64,000 nt of DNA from Tepidanaerobacteraceae bacterium. Its GTDB lineage: Bacteria; Bacillota; Thermosediminibacteria; Thermosediminibacterales; Tepidanaerobacteraceae. Position numbers and translations under genes: made by a program. The notes beneath the pieces were generated by a model. It worked only from the letters and a program-made list of their open reading frames with translations, was not told the DNA's origin and did no database searches. This document shows positions 60,513 to 64,000 of this stretch, piece by piece. Positions within the stretch are counted from its first letter, which is position 1; the number at the start of each line of letters is the position of its first letter. The stretch spans positions 268,326-332,325 of the forward strand of contig JANLFP010000001.1 in assembly GCA_024655905.1 (NCBI GenBank), read 5' to 3'.

Positions 60513-63500
60513 TTTTGGCCACTTCTTTTCTGTTGAAGGTTTGGCGCTGATAATGCTGCTGTTTCGGCGAGGCTGTATACTACAGGTATTACCACCATTG
60601 TAAGTATGGTTGCAACCATCAATCCGCACATCAAGGATATGGACATCGGTCTGAAAAGCTCGCTGCCTGACATGACGAGGGGAATAAGTCCGATTACCGT
60701 AGTCGTGGTTGTAAGCATAATAGGCCGGAACCTTTTATCCACTGCAGTTATGCACGCCTCTTCGATAGAAATCGCCCGCTTTCTCTCGTCGTTTATATAA
60801 TCAATCAGTATTATCGCATTGTTTACGACTATGCCCAGCAGGCTTACGATGCCCAGAAGGCCTGTAAAGGACAGAGGTTGTCTGAAGATCATGAGCCCAA
60901 ACACCGAGCCAATTACCGATAGGGGGATGGTCAAAAGAATAATCAGCGGCTGGGTAAAATTCCCGAATTGCAAAAGCAGTATTCCGAATACAACCAATAC
61001 GGCAAACACTGCCGAGTTGCCCATATCACCGAAATACTCGTTTATTTTGTGCTTTTCACCGCTATATACGATATACGCCCCCTTCAGATCCTCATCCACC
61101 AGTTCCCTTCTGAGCTGTTCCTCTATTTTGACGGGATTATACCCGAACTTCACATCACTTGTAACCGTAATGCAAATGTTCCTGTCGTACTTCTTTATGC
61201 TTGGCTGTTCATTTATAAGCTTTACCTGTGCTATTTCCTTAAGCAATACCATCTTCCCGGTGAGGGATGATTTTATGGGCAGGTTCTCGAGCTGCTCTTT
61301 GTTCTTGATATTACTCTGGACCAAAATATCATATTCATTTCCATCCTTTCTGAATATTGATGCCTTTTTGCCCATAAGCGCAATGTTGATCTCATTCTGC
61401 ACATCATACCTGGAAATTCCGAACATGCTGGCTTTATCACCGTCGATGTCGACGCTGAATTCGTATACTCTGTCTGAAAGATCATCGTCTATGTTTACTG
61501 TCCCGTCTATCTTTGAAAGCTTCTGCTGAATAATGTCCGACACTTCTTTAAGCCTTTGCAGATCCTCGCCGGTCACCCTTATGGTTATTGGAGCACCCAC
61601 GGGGTCTCCCTGCTCCAGTTCCTTGACAGTGGCGGTGCCGCCGGCTATCCTGGAATCCAAAATTTGCTGCAGGTAGTTTACAAATTGGGTATTCTTTTTG
61701 AATCTCCCTCCTTTTTTCAAATCAAGCCTTACCATAAATTGTGCAAAATCGTTGGACTGCGTATATAGCGGCATTGCATTATAGAACTTTGGAAGCCCGT
61801 CGCCAATCGCTTCTGTAAAGCTTATGACTTCTTTCTGCTCCTTCAGTATGCTTGCTACTCTGTCAGCCAGGCTTTCGGTTTTTGAAATATCAGCGCTTTG
61901 TTCCGTCTTCACATCAACATACACTATATTTTTGTCGGCTTTTGGAAAGAACTGCAATCCCAGAGTGGCAGCCAGAAGCAGAGCCGCCGCAAAAGCCGTC
62001 ACAGCAAGCAATACAGTGGCTTTCTTATGCTTCATGCTCATACCGAGGAAAAAATTGAATAGTCTGCGCAGCCTGGAAAATCCTATAAACTCCCTGGAAC
62101 CTTTTTTGAACAAAATATATGCCATGGTCGGAGTTACAAACAATGCCACAAGGTATGAAGCAGACAAAGAAATAATTATTATCTGCGGTATGCTCCTAAC
62201 ATATTCCCCGGAAACTGAAGGGAGCATTAAAAGCGGTATAAATGCACCTATGGTAGTCAATGTCGATGTCAGGACGGGAATGGCAACCTCTCTTACTCCG
62301 TTGACGCAAGCGCTCATTTTTTCTTCTCCGCTGTCAATTCTGACCTGTATCGCGTCGCTTACGACGATCGCATTGTCCACAAGCATACCCAATGCAATTA
62401 TTAGTGCGGCTATGGAAATCTGATGCAGCTTTATTCCCAGAATCCTCATGAAAGAAAAGGTTATTATTATGGAAAGGGGAATTGCTGTTGAAACAATGGC
62501 GGCATTCCGGAGACCCATTCCTATGAATACAACTGCGACTACGAAAAACACTCCTTCCAGAAGGTTCATGATGAAGCTGTCTATGGAATTTTGAACGTCA
62601 CGGGGCTGAAAGAGCACTTCGTCATATGCGATATCTTCAGGCAGCTCCCGTTTGAATTCCTCGAGCTTCTTCTCAACCTCCCCGCCTATTCTAACTATGT
62701 TTTTATTGTCCTTGAAATACCCTGCAAGGAGCACCGCGTTTTTTCCATTCTGCTTGATTTTGAAGTTGGAATCCTTCAAGCTCATGGATATATCGGCTAT
62801 ATCTTTGAGTCTCGCTGCGGAACCGTTGCTTTCGGATACCGAAATCACTGTATTTCCTATGTCCTCAAGGGATGAGTAGGTTTCCGGGGTCTTGACATTG
62901 ATTCTTGCCTTTCCATCATTGAGCTGGCCGGACGGTATTTCAACATTCTGCAACTTGATAATATTCGCAATATCCCCGAGAGATAGGTTGTAGTAAGACA
63001 TCCTGGCAGCGTCCACCGCAATCTTCACTTCCTTTTCCTGCTTTCCCACTACATCGAAGCGGGTGATTCCATCAACCCGGCCAAGTTCTTTCTTGAGTTT
63101 CTCCGCATAGGCTGCCAGCTCTTCATAGCTGTATTCGTCTCCTGATATGGAAATCAGCATGCCTGCTGTCTCTGTAACATTGGTGTTTATATTGATTTGT
63201 CCGCAGCCGTCCGGCAGCCTGGGCTTCAAATCATCCATCTTCTGCCTCAGGTCCGTCCACGCCTTGTCGATATCGGCATCCTTATCAAGCCTCAGTACAA
63301 CCACCGACAGGCCGTTTTTTGAAGTGGAATAGCAATAATCATAGCCCTTTATCTGGGCCACTTCATCTTCTATCTTGCTGGTGACCAGCTTTTCCACATC
63401 GGAAGGCTGGGCACCCGGGTATACTGCCGTTATTACTGCATAGGGAGGATTTATATCAGGGTATTCCTGCCTCGGGAGCATGAAGTAATTATACATTCCG

Positions 63501-63577
63501 AAAATCATTATAAGGACTACTATGAAGATAGTTGCCTTGCGATGCTTTATAGTTGAATATATTGCACCCCTTTCCAT
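60509..63577 (-). CDS. RND-family efflux permease (HAE-1/AcrB-like)
   Basis: The 1,022-residue transporter has the RND layout: a first helix (TIFIVVLIMIFGMY), a large extracytoplasmic loop, six helices, a second loop and six helices. In helix 4, GMLVDNAIVVSDAI contains the proton-relay Asp residues of RND pumps, and the repeat half has LLGIVVNNAIILID. The ERGAIYSTIKHRKA start is typical. It is 10 bp after the adaptor gene and coupled to the deacetylase. RND pumps are less usual in Gram-positive-type bacteria but do occur in Clostridia. The substrate is unknown. Confidence 0.93.
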   Translation of the reverse strand: MERGAIYSTIKHRKATIFIVVLIMIFGMYNYFMLPRQEYPDINPPYAVITAVYPGAQPSDVEKLVTSKIEDEVAQIKGYDYCYSTSKNGLSVVVLRLDKDADIDKAWTDLRQKMDDLKPRLPDGCGQININTNVTETAGMLISISGDEYSYEELAAYAEKLKKELGRVDGITRFDVVGKQEKEVKIAVDAARMSYYNLSLGDIANIIKLQNVEIPSGQLNDGKARINVKTPETYSSLEDIGNTVISVSESNGSAARLKDIADISMSLKDSNFKIKQNGKNAVLLAGYFKDNKNIVRIGGEVEKKLEEFKRELPEDIAYDEVLFQPRDVQNSIDSFIMNLLEGVFFVVAVVFIGMGLRNAAIVSTAIPLSIIITFSFMRILGIKLHQISIAALIIALGMLVDNAIVVSDAIQVRIDSGEEKMSACVNGVREVAIPVLTSTLTTIGAFIPLLMLPSVSGEYVRSIPQIIIISLSASYLVALFVTPTMAYILFKKGSREFIGFSRLRRLFNFFLGMSMKHKKATVLLAVTAFAAALLLAATLGLQFFPKADKNIVYVDVKTEQSADISKTESLADRVASILKEQKEVISFTEAIGDGLPKFYNAMPLYTQSNDFAQFMVRLDLKKGGRFKKNTQFVNYLQQILDSRIAGGTATVKELEQGDPVGAPITIRVTGEDLQRLKEVSDIIQQKLSKIDGTVNIDDDLSDRVYEFSVDIDGDKASMFGISRYDVQNEINIALMGKKASIFRKDGNEYDILVQSNIKNKEQLENLPIKSSLTGKMVLLKEIAQVKLINEQPSIKKYDRNICITVTSDVKFGYNPVKIEEQLRRELVDEDLKGAYIVYSGEKHKINEYFGDMGNSAVFAVLVVFGILLLQFGNFTQPLIILLTIPLSVIGSVFGLMIFRQPLSFTGLLGIVSLLGIVVNNAIILIDYINDERKRAISIEEACITAVDKRFRPIMLTTTTTVIGLIPLVMSGSELFRPMSISLMCGLMVATILTMVVIPVVYSLAETAALSAPNLQQKRSGQK

Positions 63578-63587
63578 ACTCGCCCTC

Positions 63588-64000
63588 CTACTTATCCACC
63601 CTTGCTACGCGGTCGCCGTCTCTAAGGCTTTTCATCCCCTCGACCACCAGCCTTTCACCGGGCCGCACGCCTTCCACCATTGCGTTTGTGGCTGACACGT
63701 CGACTATGCTGATTTTCCTTTTTTCAGCCCTGCCGTTGTTTTCTATGTAAACATAATCGCTTCCATCCGATAAAATGGCTGTTATGGGTACCCATATGCC
63801 TTCACGGCTGCCTGCAATGAGCTTTACATCGGCTATGTCACCTATGCTGAAAGCCATTGACTCCAGGTAAATCCTGGCATTATACGTCATCGTCCGGCTG
63901 TCCGGCACGTCTGATATCTCCTCTACCCTCCCTTTTGCCTCCTGGCCGTCGACCAGTATGACAGCTTCGGTCCCTGGAGCCACCTTTTTTACATCCTTGC
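63588..64000 (-). CDS. RND efflux periplasmic-adaptor-type protein (MFP), C-terminal part
   Basis: The frame is open at the window edge, and only the C-terminal 137 residues are seen. VAPGTEAVILVDGQEAKGRV, then VEEISDVPDSRTMTYNARI, then PITAILSDGSDYVYIENNGR and LVVEGMKSLRDGDRV follow the beta-barrel and membrane-proximal domains of HlyD/AcrA-type adaptors. It is the partner of the RND permease. The N-terminus lies outside the window. Confidence 0.85.
   Translation of the reverse strand, partial: KDVKKVAPGTEAVILVDGQEAKGRVEEISDVPDSRTMTYNARIYLESMAFSIGDIADVKLIAGSREGIWVPITAILSDGSDYVYIENNGRAEKRKISIVDVSATNAMVEGVRPGERLVVEGMKSLRDGDRVARVDK

Overview
The window reads as a chromosome segment of an anaerobic, probably spore-forming member of the Clostridia (Firmicutes). 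The support is a four-subunit 2-oxoacid:ferredoxin oxidoreductase, a tungsten/molybdenum aldehyde:ferredoxin oxidoreductase, a spore photoproduct lyase, several S-layer-homology (SLH) surface proteins, a c-di-AMP (ydaO/yuaA-type) riboswitch, AGGAGG-like ribosome binding sites throughout, and REP-like repeats with a RAYT transposase. Genus cannot be fixed from the sequence alone. No tRNA, rRNA or CRISPR array was seen. Most genes lie on the minus strand.

Layout. (1) 1-5.4 kb: a por-type oxidoreductase operon (gamma, delta, alpha, beta) followed by a ketopantoate-reductase-like gene with a possible structured leader, and a divergent LysR regulator. (2) 5.6-24.1 kb: four secreted or surface proteins, one of about 3,060 residues. 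Three carry SLH domains, and two share a long C-terminal region. (3) 24.2-28.4 kb: a two-component system with a hybrid kinase carrying two kinase modules and a response regulator with a SARP-like BTAD output. (4) 28.4-29.5 kb: a scar with a collapsed LuxR/MalT-like gene and the 3' end of a DapA-family gene. (5) 29.4-45.8 kb: a catabolic-looking block with an exported esterase, a soluble chemoreceptor, a cupin, a MoaD-like protein, AOR, a tripartite tricarboxylate transporter (TctABC) with an embedded ferredoxin, a two-subunit CoA-transferase, a nitroreductase, a creatininase-family hydrolase, a Ldh_2-family dehydrogenase and a PrpR-N-type sigma-54 activator. (6) 46.3-49.4 kb: a c-di-AMP riboswitch ahead of an opine-dehydrogenase-like gene and a B12-binding protein. 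(7) 49.4-59.6 kb: nitroreductase, Ogt, SplB, a short MetH with a flavodoxin, a DUF4846 protein, a RAYT with flanking repeats, a small kinase-like gene, a damaged ECF ATPase locus, and a long perfect palindrome. (8) 59.6-64 kb: polysaccharide deacetylase, RND transporter and a partial RND adaptor.

The most notable reading is regulatory. Three matches to the sigma-54 consensus (TGGCAY-N5-TTGC) precede the esterase, the creatininase operon and the Ldh_2 gene. Each has one or two copies of a palindrome near ATTTCA-N3-TGAAAT some 55-90 bp upstream. A sigma-54 activator gene lies next to the third. This suggests one regulon that secretes an esterase, imports a carboxylate and processes it through CoA-transferase, dehydrogenase and tungstoenzyme chemistry. 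The substrate is unknown. The second notable locus is the c-di-AMP riboswitch on opine/B12 genes, which suggests an osmotic or cell-wall role for that pair.
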